Below, piece by piece: positions 9,445 to 18,410 of a stretch of DNA of 58,090 nucleotides; the stretch's first letter is position 1, and every line of letters starts with the position of its first letter. The DNA comes from Saprospiraceae bacterium UBA2329. Lineage in GTDB: Bacteria > Bacteroidota > Bacteroidia > Chitinophagales > Saprospiraceae. The DNA is taken from positions 123,217 through 181,306 of the forward strand of contig DDUV01000032.1 of the NCBI GenBank assembly GCA_002344975.1, in the 5' to 3' direction. Under the pieces are notes generated by a model, which searched no databases, was not told where the DNA came from, and saw only the letters and a program-made list of their open reading frames with translations. Position numbers and translations under genes: made by a program.

Positions 9445-9912
9445 ATGAAAACACTCGACGCTTTAGACCGCCGCATCCTCGATTTTCTCCAACAGGACGC
9501 CCTGCTGACCAACAAGGAATTGGCCGCCCGACTCAACATGAGTACCACGCCGGTATTCGAGCGCATCCGCCGTTTGGAAGAAGACGGCTACATCCGCCGC
9601 TACGTCGCTATTTTGGACAAGGCGAAACTGGGGTTTCAGCTCACGGCCTACTGCAATGTGCAACTCAAAGAGCACACCCAATCTTTTCTCAAAGAATTTG
9701 AAGCCCGCGTGGGCGCGCTGCCCGAAGTGATTGAGTGTTACCACATTGCCGGCATGTACGACTACCTCCTGCGCGTGGTGGTGCCCGATATGGATGCTTA
9801 CCAGAATTTCATCGTACACAAATTGGCCGATCTGCCCAATATCGGCAATGTGCAAAGCTCCTTTGTGATGACGGAGATCAAATATTCTACCGCGCTGCCC
9901 GTGCTGGAGTGA
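9445..9912 (+). CDS. Lrp/AsnC-family transcriptional regulator
   Basis: 155 residues, the usual length for this family. Residues 4-55 form the AsnC-type winged helix-turn-helix (LDALDRRILDFLQQDA ... TNKELAARLNMSTTPVFERIRRLEEDGYI). Residues about 65-150 form the RAM/AsnC effector-binding domain (YHIAGMYDYLLRVVVPDMDAY). Such proteins bind DNA as dimers or octamers and respond to amino acids. The divergent PLP lyase at 7838-9139 is the likely target, with methionine or a related amino acid as a plausible effector; this is inference from gene order. The 3' end is only 3 bp from the convergent GH3/serine-hydrolase gene. Confidence 0.93.
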   Translation: MKTLDALDRRILDFLQQDALLTNKELAARLNMSTTPVFERIRRLEEDGYIRRYVAILDKAKLGFQLTAYCNVQLKEHTQSFLKEFEARVGALPEVIECYHIAGMYDYLLRVVVPDMDAYQNFIVHKLADLPNIGNVQSSFVMTEIKYSTALPVLE

Positions 9913-9915
9913 GTT

Positions 9916-12777
9916 TCACAGCCCCCAGCCCGCCTGATACGACCCCAGCGCATTGTATGCCACATCGTGGATGCGCTTGCGTACATTGCTGGTGATGAAG
10001 GCATTGTTGGAGGCGGTGGGGTGTACCCGATTGGAGAGGAAAATGAAAATCATCTGCTCTTTGGGGTCGGCCCAGATGCAGGTACCCGTGAAACCGGTGT
10101 GCCCGAATGCGGCTTCCGATATTTCGGAGGAAAAGCTGGGGTACTTCACTTTGCGGGGTTTGTCGAAACCCAGACCCCGCTTCGATTTGGCGTCTTTGGC
10201 AGTGAAGAGTTTCACCGTGGCGGGTTTCAGATATTGCCTGCCGCCGTAGCTGCCCTCGTTGAGCAACATTTGAAAAATAACGGCTAAGTCTTCGGCATTG
10301 GAAAACAAACCCGCATGGCCTGCCACCCCGCCCAGCAGCGCCGCCGCCGGATCGTGTACATGGCCGTGCAGCACCTGCCGCCGCCAACGGGTGTCGTTTT
10401 CGGTGGGCGCTATCTCGTTGATAGAGAATCGCTTGAGTGGCCGGTACCCGATGCGCCGCAGCCCCAGCGGCTCATAAAACTCCTCCCGCGCCTGCACATT
10501 GAGGCTGCGCCCGTCGGTACGCTCTGCCACCTGTTGCAAAACGACCATGTTGACATCGCTGTACCGCACCGTTTTTGCCCCGGCTACCGGCAGTTGGTAC
10601 AGCTTGCGAATCAGTTCTGAGCGCAGTTGTTTTTTGAAATACATGCCCTCTGCCACCTCTATCTCGTAATCGCCGCGAGGTGTTTTGCAAAAGTAGTTGT
10701 TGCAGGCGGCCCGCTTCCCGGTCACGGGTTTCAGGTAGGAGCCGATGGGCAGGTTGGGTTGCAGTCCTGAAGTGTGGGTCAGCAATTGTCGCAAGGTGAT
10801 TTTGCCGTTGGCGGCGCCGGCCTCCGAAAGGTGTTCCTTCAAAAGATCGTTTTCGTCTAATTGGCCTTCGTCCTTCAATCGCATGATATTCAGGGTAGTA
10901 GCCGCCACTTTGGTAATAGATGCAATGTCGTACAGCGACGCTGTGCTCACTTCGCGGCCACTCTTATAATCGTGTTGGCCAAATGCTTTGGAGTAAATAA
11001 TCCGGCCGTTTTTGGCAATGAGCACCTGGCAACCGGGCATGAGTTTTTTATCAACAGCATTGTTGGCAATGGCGTCTATACCCACCATTTTTTGCGGATG
11101 GATGCCCTCCTCCATCGGCGAGGCGGGGCGCAATCTCACTTGCGGCAAACGTCGGCCTGCTCCTGCCGGCAAATGCACGCCTGCCGAATCGGGCAATACC
11201 GCCCTTGCAGCCTGCGCGCCGGCCAGCACATAAGCTGCGGCTGCTTCTGTGTTTTCGTTGCGCTCCATCAGATGCACAAGGGCCACGCCGGTATCGGCCA
11301 AGCTCAGCCGGGCCGGATCGCCGAAATGCGCCACTACGATGCGGTCGGCCACCGCATTCAGCGTTTGCCAAAGGATTGTATCCTGCTCTGGCGGCGATAA
11401 ACGGCTGTCCCACAGTACGATGTTGATATGTGCCGTATCAATGGCGTCGGCAAGTGTACCCTGTTCTTTGTCCAAATTCACCACCGTATCAAGGCTGACA
11501 TAGCGGCCCAAAACGGTCCAAAAATCAGCCGGCAGCGTGTCGTTCCAACGGATGCCGCGCACTTTGCCGGGCTGCAAGGGCAATGCCGCATCGGCCCGGT
11601 GCAGCGCTACGGGCGACTCCCGCCACAATCTCGCCGCCTGATATTCAAGGTCTTCGATGCTAAAGCGGAGCATGGGCTGCACGGCGCTCAGGCTGTCGCG
11701 CAGTATTTGCGGGCGCAGGGTTTCGCGCAGTTTTTTTGTCCAGAATTTGGCCGACAGGATGCGCCGCACCCGTTGGTCGAGGTCGGCCCGACTGATCTGC
11801 CGCTCGTCCATCAGACGCATCAAAATGGCCCTCGCCTCGGATATATCTCCTTCATAAACAATGAGATCGGCGCCGGCTAATGCTAATTTCTCCACATCGC
11901 CCTCGCCGGCCAGCAGCCCGTCGAATTGTAGTTTTTCCTCAAAATAATCGCGCACGGCATTGCGGGCCGCATCGGGCTGCAAAATGCGCGGGTCTATCCA
12001 AAAGCCGGCAGCGCCCGCCTTGGCCAATTGCCGGTAAGGGGCCAGTATTTTGGGCAGTAGTTCGGCCGTATCTTTTTCTATATAAATAAGGTGAGAAAAG
12101 GAGGGTATGATTTGCAATATCCCTTCTTTCGACTGCTCGCGGATGTACTTCAGCGGCAGGTCTGCGCCGGTTTTGGGCAGGCCGCTGCCCGCATCCCAAA
12201 CCGCGCCGGGGAACAGCCCCGGCCCCGAAATGCAGTTGATGCCGGTGATGGCCGTTTGCAGGCGCAACAGCTTGCGCATGTTCTCGATGTCGTCCTTCGA
12301 GGCGGCGGCGGCTAAGCTGTATGCCGTCGGGAAAGGTGTGGCATCGGCCACCTGATTATTGAGCAGACAGGTCTCCAGCGAAATATGCAGCATGGGATAG
12401 GGCGCGGCAGCATCAAGGCTTTCCAACCATTCGGCTAAGTCTTTCATTTCCAGGTCATACGCAGCAATGCCGCCCAGCAAGCCCGCAGCCACATCTGCCT
12501 GTACCTGCCCGGTGGTATCTGCCCCGGAGGTTTTCAGGATCAGCATTTGCGCCACTTTCTGCTCGGTACTCATGGCCTCCAAGACGGCTTCCACCTGTGC
12601 GCGTTCAAACTGGTAGTAGGGCGGTCGGAGCAGGTCTTTAGAAGCAAACCAGTTGCAGGCGTTCAGGGCCACGGCGGCAGCAACCGTCAGCATCCAGCGC
12701 AGGAGCTTAGTGAGGTGAAAAACGGGCTGTAGCTTTGCCCTGAATTTCTCATTTATTACTTCCAGAATTCCCACCAA
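9916..12777 (-). CDS. Lipoprotein: degenerate GH3 domain fused to a beta-lactamase-like serine hydrolase
   Basis: 953 residues. A lipoprotein signal (AAAVALNAC, lipidated Cys41) predicts membrane anchoring. Residues about 60-370 have the layout of GH3 NagZ-type N-acetylglucosaminidases (LSTEQKVAQM-like start; DLDQRVRRILSAKFW at the end). The catalytic signatures are missing: where KHFPGHGD is expected the sequence reads IIPSFSHLIYIE, and where the nucleophile motif TDAL/M is expected it reads FDGLLAGEGDVEKL. Residues about 590-950 form a class C beta-lactamase/DD-peptidase-like domain with SITK (SxxK), RYSDVN (YxN-like), HTSGLQP and FGHTGFTGT (KTG-like), and look intact. The family is linked to peptidoglycan recycling or cell-wall turnover. 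The start codon overlaps the 3' end of the upstream gene by 22 bp. A later Met at residue 29 would leave almost no positively charged n-region. Confidence 0.85.
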   Translation of the reverse strand: MVGILEVINEKFRAKLQPVFHLTKLLRWMLTVAAAVALNACNWFASKDLLRPPYYQFERAQVEAVLEAMSTEQKVAQMLILKTSGADTTGQVQADVAAGLLGGIAAYDLEMKDLAEWLESLDAAAPYPMLHISLETCLLNNQVADATPFPTAYSLAAAASKDDIENMRKLLRLQTAITGINCISGPGLFPGAVWDAGSGLPKTGADLPLKYIREQSKEGILQIIPSFSHLIYIEKDTAELLPKILAPYRQLAKAGAAGFWIDPRILQPDAARNAVRDYFEEKLQFDGLLAGEGDVEKLALAGADLIVYEGDISEARAILMRLMDERQISRADLDQRVRRILSAKFWTKKLRETLRPQILRDSLSAVQPMLRFSIEDLEYQAARLWRESPVALHRADAALPLQPGKVRGIRWNDTLPADFWTVLGRYVSLDTVVNLDKEQGTLADAIDTAHINIVLWDSRLSPPEQDTILWQTLNAVADRIVVAHFGDPARLSLADTGVALVHLMERNENTEAAAAYVLAGAQAARAVLPDSAGVHLPAGAGRRLPQVRLRPASPMEEGIHPQKMVGIDAIANNAVDKKLMPGCQVLIAKNGRIIYSKAFGQHDYKSGREVSTASLYDIASITKVAATTLNIMRLKDEGQLDENDLLKEHLSEAGAANGKITLRQLLTHTSGLQPNLPIGSYLKPVTGKRAACNNYFCKTPRGDYEIEVAEGMYFKKQLRSELIRKLYQLPVAGAKTVRYSDVNMVVLQQVAERTDGRSLNVQAREEFYEPLGLRRIGYRPLKRFSINEIAPTENDTRWRRQVLHGHVHDPAAALLGGVAGHAGLFSNAEDLAVIFQMLLNEGSYGGRQYLKPATVKLFTAKDAKSKRGLGFDKPRKVKYPSFSSEISEAAFGHTGFTGTCIWADPKEQMIFIFLSNRVHPTASNNAFITSNVRKRIHDVAYNALGSYQAGWGL

Positions 12778-13601
12778 TTTTTAGAATGTTTTCCTTCAGA
12801 TGTAGTTGTTTCCGTTAGTCCAGAAGACTCTGTAGGTGTAGTATTGCCTTCCTTTTCTAAAAGCGATACAAGTTCCATAAGTCTTTGATCAGCAGTACCT
12901 AAATCTACTTTTTCAAAAAAATTTATTGATACCTTCCCTACATTATTCACAACAGATGCTGTTAATTCTGTCCCATCAGTTGTCTTGTATTTTCTACCAT
13001 TTCCAATCTTTACGATATCCCAACCTCTGGGGCCGTTTTCCATTATTTGATGAACATATAATGAGAGAAATTCTTGCTTTTCTTTTTCCTCTGATTTTGG
13101 CATTGACACAAAAGTACCGTTAAGATGTACTGGTTGCAAATTATAGATCGCAGACATCATAATATCGAAATACCATTCATTTGTTATCTCAGCGGCTTTG
13201 ATGGCAAAACTGTCAATAAATCCAAGAAGTGGATGTCTGAAATTAGTATTGCTGTCTAATAAAAACCTGACTCCACTGGTTTTCGTCCATTTTGCTCTTT
13301 CTCCAGTCTCCCCATTACTACTTTCTCCAAAAAATGCAATAAAATATTCTAATGGTTGCGTAATGTTTTCATCTTGATAAACAATCGGCGTTTCTACAAT
13401 TTTTTCATCTATGAACGCTATTAACTGTTCCCAGTATTCTTTGCTGCCTTCCACCGTCATTCCAGAGATGGGTACAGTCGGCATACCTCCGCAACCGCTT
13501 CTGATGAGTGTGCCATCTTTGTAAATTTTCATGTATAAAATTTGCTCTTTTCCCATTATCACTCCAATGATGATAAGCTCGACTTCGTGTTTTTTCATCA
13601 T
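12756..13601 (-). CDS. Hypothetical AT-rich protein, unknown function
   Basis: I do not recognise this 281-residue protein. It has no clear signal peptide; the N-terminus (HEVELIIIGVIMGKEQ) is only weakly hydrophobic, and inner starts at Met16 or Met24 (MKIYKDGTLIRSG) are possible. The body looks like a globular alpha/beta protein, followed by a Ser/Thr/Glu-rich tail and a final aromatic cluster, KNWWEFWK. The coding sequence is clearly more AT-rich than its neighbours, which suggests transfer. It lies upstream of, and overlaps by 22 bp, the GH3/serine-hydrolase gene. A -7 motif lies about 65 bp upstream. That it is a real gene is supported by ORF length in AT-rich DNA and by the promoter. 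Confidence 0.7.
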   Translation of the reverse strand: MMKKHEVELIIIGVIMGKEQILYMKIYKDGTLIRSGCGGMPTVPISGMTVEGSKEYWEQLIAFIDEKIVETPIVYQDENITQPLEYFIAFFGESSNGETGERAKWTKTSGVRFLLDSNTNFRHPLLGFIDSFAIKAAEITNEWYFDIMMSAIYNLQPVHLNGTFVSMPKSEEKEKQEFLSLYVHQIMENGPRGWDIVKIGNGRKYKTTDGTELTASVVNNVGKVSINFFEKVDLGTADQRLMELVSLLEKEGNTTPTESSGLTETTTSEGKHSKNWWEFWK

Positions 13602-13664
13602 TTCTGATTTAGTGTTTACAAATATTGAATGTTTGGGTGCTTGTCAAAATGATAAACATTATGG

Positions 13665-13672
13665 CAAAGGTA
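13665..13672 (-). promoter_or_regulatory. Bacteroidota -7 element (TACCTTTG) for the 281-aa orphan gene
   Basis: On the minus strand TACCTTTG matches TAnnTTTG exactly and lies 64 bp before the ATG at 13601. No well-spaced -33 element is visible. The gap 13602-13878 otherwise holds only a relic of the CAATCGCTGG repeat. Confidence 0.5.
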
Positions 13673-13783
13673 GCGTTTTCTTGGCGCCGAACATACTTCA
13701 ATTTACTTCACTACATGGTAGTTCGTCACCACGCTCACTTTTTCGTTTTAGATTTCACTGCAGACACACAGTCTTCTCTCATC

Positions 13784-13812
13784 CCAAAAAACAAAAAAAA
13801 ACAATCGCTGGT
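13784..13812 (-). repeat. Partial copy of the CCAGCGATTGT-T(n) repeat
   Basis: Read on the minus strand this is ACCAGCGATTGT followed by a long T-run. That matches the first half of the ~57-bp units found six times at 45590-47041. It lies downstream of the 5-oxoprolinase gene, so it is a distant, inverted member of the same family. Confidence 0.55.
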
Positions 13813-13878
13813 AGCGCGGTCTCAGGGCCTGCTACCACTATTTCGTTGTCTATGGACAACTTGTTGAAAAACAAATAT

Positions 13879-16800
13879 TTACATCAAAAACCTCGCCTCA
13901 TCCCGCCCCCATCCTCCTCCGCCCGGCGTCTCCACGCGCACGCGCCAGCCGGCAGGAACCTCCCGTTGCACAACACCCGGCAGGCGTTCCGTTTGCCCGT
14001 CCGGCGCAATGAGCCACTGCGCGCCCGGCAGCCCATTCTGGCCGCCCTCCATGCCATACGGCGCTACGGCGCGATGCTGCGTCAGCAGCGTCATCACCAC
14101 GGGTTCGGTAAATTCCAGGTCCCGAACAATGCCGTCGCCGCCCGCCCAGCGCCCCGCCCCGCCCGACCCTCGCCGAACGGCAAACTGCCGCAAGCGCACC
14201 GGATAGCGCAGTTCCAACTCCTCCGGGTCGGTGATGCGCGTATTGGTCATGTGCTGGTGTACAGCCGAGCGACCCGCAAATCCAGGGCCTGCACCGCTGC
14301 CTCCGCCGATGGTTTCGTAATATCCAAATTGCTGATTGCCAAAAAGAAAGTTGTTCATCGTGCCCTGACTGCAAGCGGCCATGCCCAGCGCTTTGAGCAG
14401 CGTATCTGTCAGGCGTTGACTTACCTCGGTATTGCCGCCTACCACCGCCGGACACGCCCGGCCCTTGTCCTCAAATCGGGGATGCAGCAGCGTGCCTTCC
14501 GGCAAATGAATACGCACCCGGCTCAGCAGCCCTTCATTCAGCGGAATGTCTTTTTTGACCAACAAGCGCAGCACATACAGCACCACGCTGTAAACGATGG
14601 AGATGTTGGCGTTCAGGTTGTTGGGGTGCGTGGGCGCACTGCCGCCGAAATCAAAATCCAAATGCCCGGCCTGATGTTTAACCCGCACTTGCAGTCGGCT
14701 GCCGTCGTCCAAGTATTCAGAAGCCTCGTATTCGCCGTCGGGTATGGCTTGCAGGGCCTCGGCCAGCGCCTGCCCGGCCAATGCTTTGAGGGCGCTCATG
14801 TAGTGTTTTACTTTGGCCGTTCCATGCGTGCGGGCCAGTGTTCGCAGGGCTTCAGCGCCGCTGTGCAGGGATGCTAAGGCCGCGTTCAGGTCGGCCATAT
14901 TTTCAGCAAGTGCGCGGGTAGGGTAGGGGCCTTGTGTGAACAATTCCTCTACGGCAGCCCACTGTGCTTCGCCGTTTTTAACCAAATACATCGGCGCTAT
15001 CACCACGCCTTCTTCTTCCAATGTTCGGGCATCAGGGGGCATAGAACCTGGCGTTTTACCTCCGATCTCGGCATGGTGTGCCCGATTGACCACATAGCCG
15101 ATGCGCTCGCCTTCATCTGAAAAAACGGCGCTCAACAGCGTCACATCGGGCAGGTGCGAGCCTCCGTATCGGGGGTGGTTGGTCATGGCCACATCGCCGG
15201 GGCCAAGGGGCAGCCGCTCCTTTACCAAACGCGTGCATACGCCCAAACTGCCCAAATGCACGGGAATATGCGGCGCATTGACCAACAATTCCGCATCGGC
15301 ATCCAAAATGGCGCAGGAAAAATCGAGCCGCTCTTTGATGTTTACCGAAAATGCCGTGCGTTGCAACTGCGCCCCCATCTCCTCGGCGATGGCGGAAAAA
15401 CGATTGGTAAACAACTCTAATTCAATGGCTTCTCCATGCCCGGCATTGGACGCAGCAGCTTCGTTGTGGCGAATCACCGCATTGCCGCCCGCCTGAAATT
15501 CCAAGACCCAGCCTGCCGGAATATAGGCGGTGGAGTGCCGGTTGGGCAGTACCGCCGGACCATTCAGAACGGTACCCGCCGGGGGCATTTCATTTGAAAA
15601 AAAATGATGGGAAATGCCGGCTCCGGCTCTGCTGCCACACACTAAGCGAATGCTCTCCACCTCGATGGCGCGGCCGGCGGGATAGTGTCCAAACAAGTGC
15701 CGGTATTGGCGTTCCATCGCTTTTTGCAGATCGGAAATGCCGTCCCAACCTATTTCCACGCTGCTGCTCTGCCCTCTGAAACGCAGGCGCACCAATTGAT
15801 GCAGGGCTTCAATTTCTTGTGATACAAACCCCTCGGCGTTCAAGGCGGCCTCTGCTTCGGCGCGCAACTGCCACAGGATGCCGGGCAGATTCGGGTACGC
15901 TTCGTCCAACAATTCCAATACCTGCCTTTCGGCAAATCGCTCTACGCGGGCCTGACCGATGCCATAAGCGCTCAAGAGCCCGGCGTCGTAAGGCAGCAAG
16001 ACGGTTGCAATGCCCAGCAATTCCGCCACCAGGCAGGCATGAAGACCGCCGGCGCCGCCAAAAGCCAGTAGCGCATAATCTCGCGGATCGAAACCACGCG
16101 CCACCGAAATGCGGCGGATAGCGGCAGCCATGCGTTCGTCGGCTATTTGTTCAAAGCCGCGCAGCAATTCCTCTTCAGAATAATGAGCGCCGCCGGCCTC
16201 GCGTATCTGATTTCGGATGGCCGTTAATGCGGCTTCGGCCCGTTCCCGGAAAATGGGAATGCCCATCGCTTCGGGCTGCATCTTGCCCAGCAACAGGTTC
16301 ACATCGGTGATGCTGAGCGGCCCTCCGGCGCCATAGCAGGCAGGCCCCGGCCATGCGCCCGCGCTTTCAGGCCCCACGCAGAGCTTGCGCCCGTCGAAGC
16401 GGCAAATTGAACCGCCGCCGGCCGCCACCGTCTCAATATCCAACGTGGGACTCAGCATTTCGGCCTGCCCCACGCGGGTGAGGAAACGGTAGTCGTAGCG
16501 ACCATCATAGCGGGCGCAGTCGGTGCTCGTGCCCCCCATGTCTAAGGTGAGGATGCGCTCAAATCCGAGCTGCCGGGCAATGTGCGCCGCGCCTACTACC
16601 CCGCCTGCCGGACCACTGAGAAGGCTGTCTTTGGGGCGGTAATGTACAGCGCGTACCAGACCGCCGGCGCTGGTCATAATGTGCAGGGCTGCGTCGCCGA
16701 TGCTGCCTCTGATGGAACTGAGGTAGGCGTCTAAAACCGGCTCCAGATATGCGTTGACAATGGCGGTTTGCGCCCTCGGCAACAACTGAATGGCCTGGCT

Positions 16801-17595
16801 TAACTCGGAAGAGCGGGAAATGTAGCGGCAGCCGCGATTTTTGAGATGTGCCGCCAATTGCAGTTCATGCGCCTCATTTCGGTAGCTGTGCAGCAGCGCA
16901 ATGGCGACGGAGTGGCCGGTCGGCGTTTGTTGAGCCAAATCTGCGAGATGCGGCTCATCGGGTACGAGCAGAGGCGTCCCGTTGGCGGCCAAGCGTTCGT
17001 CCACCTCAATTACCCGCTCAAAAAGCAGTTCGGGCGGCGGCACGTCCAATTGAAACAAATGCGGGCGCTGCTGTGTGCCGATGGCGGGCAGATCGGCCAA
17101 TCCTTTGGTAATGAACAATGTAACCGGCGCGCCTTTGCGTTCGAGCAGGGCATTGGTGCCTTTGGTGGTGCCCAGACGCATGAGCAGGGGCGGCAAGGAA
17201 CGGTGCAGGGGACTGCGGGTGGCGATGCGGGCCGCCAAAACGGGGGCTTCTTCGCCGGCACTGATTTCAAAGCCTGCCGCTGCCGAAACAGGAAAATCGC
17301 GGTCCAATCGGAGCGTGGCCTTATGCGGTTCTGTGGGCGAAAACAGGATTTGCTGCACAAGGGCGCTCCCGTCGGCCCCGTCCAAGAGGCGAAACCGGTA
17401 TCCCGCAAAAATGTCTTCCGAGCAATTCCACTGCTGTTCAATCTGATACACCCCGGCGCCGGTTCGCTCCGTGACGATGCCTCGCAAGGTGCTGTTGCTG
17501 AGTACTTTGATGCGAATGATTGCACCATCCGGGGCAATGGCCATCCCATCGGTGAAGGTGCCGCCGGTATCTATCCAAATATGCCAATGCTGCAT
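13879..17595 (-). CDS. ATP-dependent 5-oxoprolinase (fused HyuA/HyuB type)
   Basis: 1238 residues, the length expected for the single-chain 5-oxoprolinase/hydantoinase family. The N-terminal HyuA half starts at once with the ATP-binding signature IDTGGTFTDGMAI (residues 8-20) and has the second phosphate motif TLDMGGTSTDCARYDG and the segment SGPAGGVVGAAHIARQLG. The HyuB half begins near residue 715 (IELELFTNRFSAIAEEMG) and has NAPHIPVHLGSLGV and the glycine-rich GGGSGAGPGFAGRSAVHQHMTN segment. The predicted reaction is 5-oxo-L-proline + ATP + H2O giving L-glutamate, in the cytoplasm; a hydantoinase activity on a related ring is possible. The start sits directly before the nucleotide-binding strand. 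The exported-protein gene at 17666-18244 lies 70 bp upstream on the same strand and may be co-transcribed. Confidence 0.9.
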   Translation of the reverse strand: MQHWHIWIDTGGTFTDGMAIAPDGAIIRIKVLSNSTLRGIVTERTGAGVYQIEQQWNCSEDIFAGYRFRLLDGADGSALVQQILFSPTEPHKATLRLDRDFPVSAAAGFEISAGEEAPVLAARIATRSPLHRSLPPLLMRLGTTKGTNALLERKGAPVTLFITKGLADLPAIGTQQRPHLFQLDVPPPELLFERVIEVDERLAANGTPLLVPDEPHLADLAQQTPTGHSVAIALLHSYRNEAHELQLAAHLKNRGCRYISRSSELSQAIQLLPRAQTAIVNAYLEPVLDAYLSSIRGSIGDAALHIMTSAGGLVRAVHYRPKDSLLSGPAGGVVGAAHIARQLGFERILTLDMGGTSTDCARYDGRYDYRFLTRVGQAEMLSPTLDIETVAAGGGSICRFDGRKLCVGPESAGAWPGPACYGAGGPLSITDVNLLLGKMQPEAMGIPIFRERAEAALTAIRNQIREAGGAHYSEEELLRGFEQIADERMAAAIRRISVARGFDPRDYALLAFGGAGGLHACLVAELLGIATVLLPYDAGLLSAYGIGQARVERFAERQVLELLDEAYPNLPGILWQLRAEAEAALNAEGFVSQEIEALHQLVRLRFRGQSSSVEIGWDGISDLQKAMERQYRHLFGHYPAGRAIEVESIRLVCGSRAGAGISHHFFSNEMPPAGTVLNGPAVLPNRHSTAYIPAGWVLEFQAGGNAVIRHNEAAASNAGHGEAIELELFTNRFSAIAEEMGAQLQRTAFSVNIKERLDFSCAILDADAELLVNAPHIPVHLGSLGVCTRLVKERLPLGPGDVAMTNHPRYGGSHLPDVTLLSAVFSDEGERIGYVVNRAHHAEIGGKTPGSMPPDARTLEEEGVVIAPMYLVKNGEAQWAAVEELFTQGPYPTRALAENMADLNAALASLHSGAEALRTLARTHGTAKVKHYMSALKALAGQALAEALQAIPDGEYEASEYLDDGSRLQVRVKHQAGHLDFDFGGSAPTHPNNLNANISIVYSVVLYVLRLLVKKDIPLNEGLLSRVRIHLPEGTLLHPRFEDKGRACPAVVGGNTEVSQRLTDTLLKALGMAACSQGTMNNFLFGNQQFGYYETIGGGSGAGPGFAGRSAVHQHMTNTRITDPEELELRYPVRLRQFAVRRGSGGAGRWAGGDGIVRDLEFTEPVVMTLLTQHRAVAPYGMEGGQNGLPGAQWLIAPDGQTERLPGVVQREVPAGWRVRVETPGGGGWGRDEARFLM

Positions 17596-17665
17596 GATTG
17601 CGGTTTATGCTGGTCGGAAATTCTGAAAACGGGGCTGAATTTCCGCTTTTTCCGGCAAACCGGGG

Positions 17666-18244
17666 TCATTCAAAAACCCGAAACGATTCCAAAAACTTGT
17701 CGGAGGCGGCATTGAGGCTGCGTTCTCTTTTCATTACCGTTTGTACCGAGTAGTAGCGGTTGCCTACCACATAAGCGCGGGTTTTGATGACGGCGCGTTT
17801 GTCTTTGTAGTCCACTCGCCAGGACTTGCCGGGGTAAGCGCCTAATTTTATATCGTTGGACCAAGCCACGTCGCCGGCCACGCTGAAGGCAGATTCTTGT
17901 ACCGAGGCATCAAAAAATTCGGCCACCAAAGCGATGGAATCATGGTGCAGGCTGCCCGCCGGATAGTCGCAATAACTGAGCAAATACACTACGTTTTCGG
18001 TGCTTTGTGCGGCGTCTTCAAAAAAGAAAGTATGGTAAGCCAGCTTTCCGATGGCCGTCTCAATACTATCGGTTTTGGTACGCATGGCCCCTGGAGTAAG
18101 TACCCGAAAGCGCCCCTCATACGAGCGAAATTCTTCCCATTTGGGTTTGGCCTGAGCCTGAGTGAGGAACGGCAGAAGGCACAATGACAAAATAGTTGCG
18201 ACGGCGATCAACGGGAAGAAAAAACGGTGAGAGGATGTGTTCAT
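17666..18244 (-). CDS. Exported protein of unknown function
   Basis: 192 residues from the chosen start MNTSSHRFFF, followed by a strong signal peptide (LIAVATILSLCLLPFLTQAQA). An upstream ATG at 18328 would bury the signal 28 residues inside, so it is rejected. The mature part looks like a small alpha/beta domain with many beta strands (YEGRFRVLTPGAMRTKTDSI; WRVDYKDKRAVIKTRAYVV). The phrase RVLTPG-M and the ending FLESFRVFE are typical of short Bacteroidota periplasmic proteins that I cannot name precisely. No catalytic motif is evident. It lies between the deacetylase and 5-oxoprolinase genes. Confidence 0.75.
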   Translation of the reverse strand: MNTSSHRFFFPLIAVATILSLCLLPFLTQAQAKPKWEEFRSYEGRFRVLTPGAMRTKTDSIETAIGKLAYHTFFFEDAAQSTENVVYLLSYCDYPAGSLHHDSIALVAEFFDASVQESAFSVAGDVAWSNDIKLGAYPGKSWRVDYKDKRAVIKTRAYVVGNRYYSVQTVMKRERSLNAASDKFLESFRVFE

Positions 18245-18334
18245 TTTACAAATCAAAATAGTGTAACGGAAAAGACTCCTGTTTTTGCAAAATCGTTGGC
18301 GGAATATTCCAACGGTTACTAAACGCAAGCGCCT

Positions 18335-18368
18335 GAAAAAGACGAAGCCTCCGCTGTGAGGAGGCTCC
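18335..18368 (-). terminator. Intrinsic terminator after the polysaccharide deacetylase gene
   Basis: On the minus strand the stem AGCCTCC (18366-18360) pairs with GGAGGCT (18352-18346) around a 7-base loop and is followed by CGTCTTTTTC. It lies about 45 bp beyond the deacetylase stop. Confidence 0.7.
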
Positions 18369-18410
18369 GGGTTGGAATTTATGTCAAAAACAGTGCAGTA
18401 ATATCTTTTC

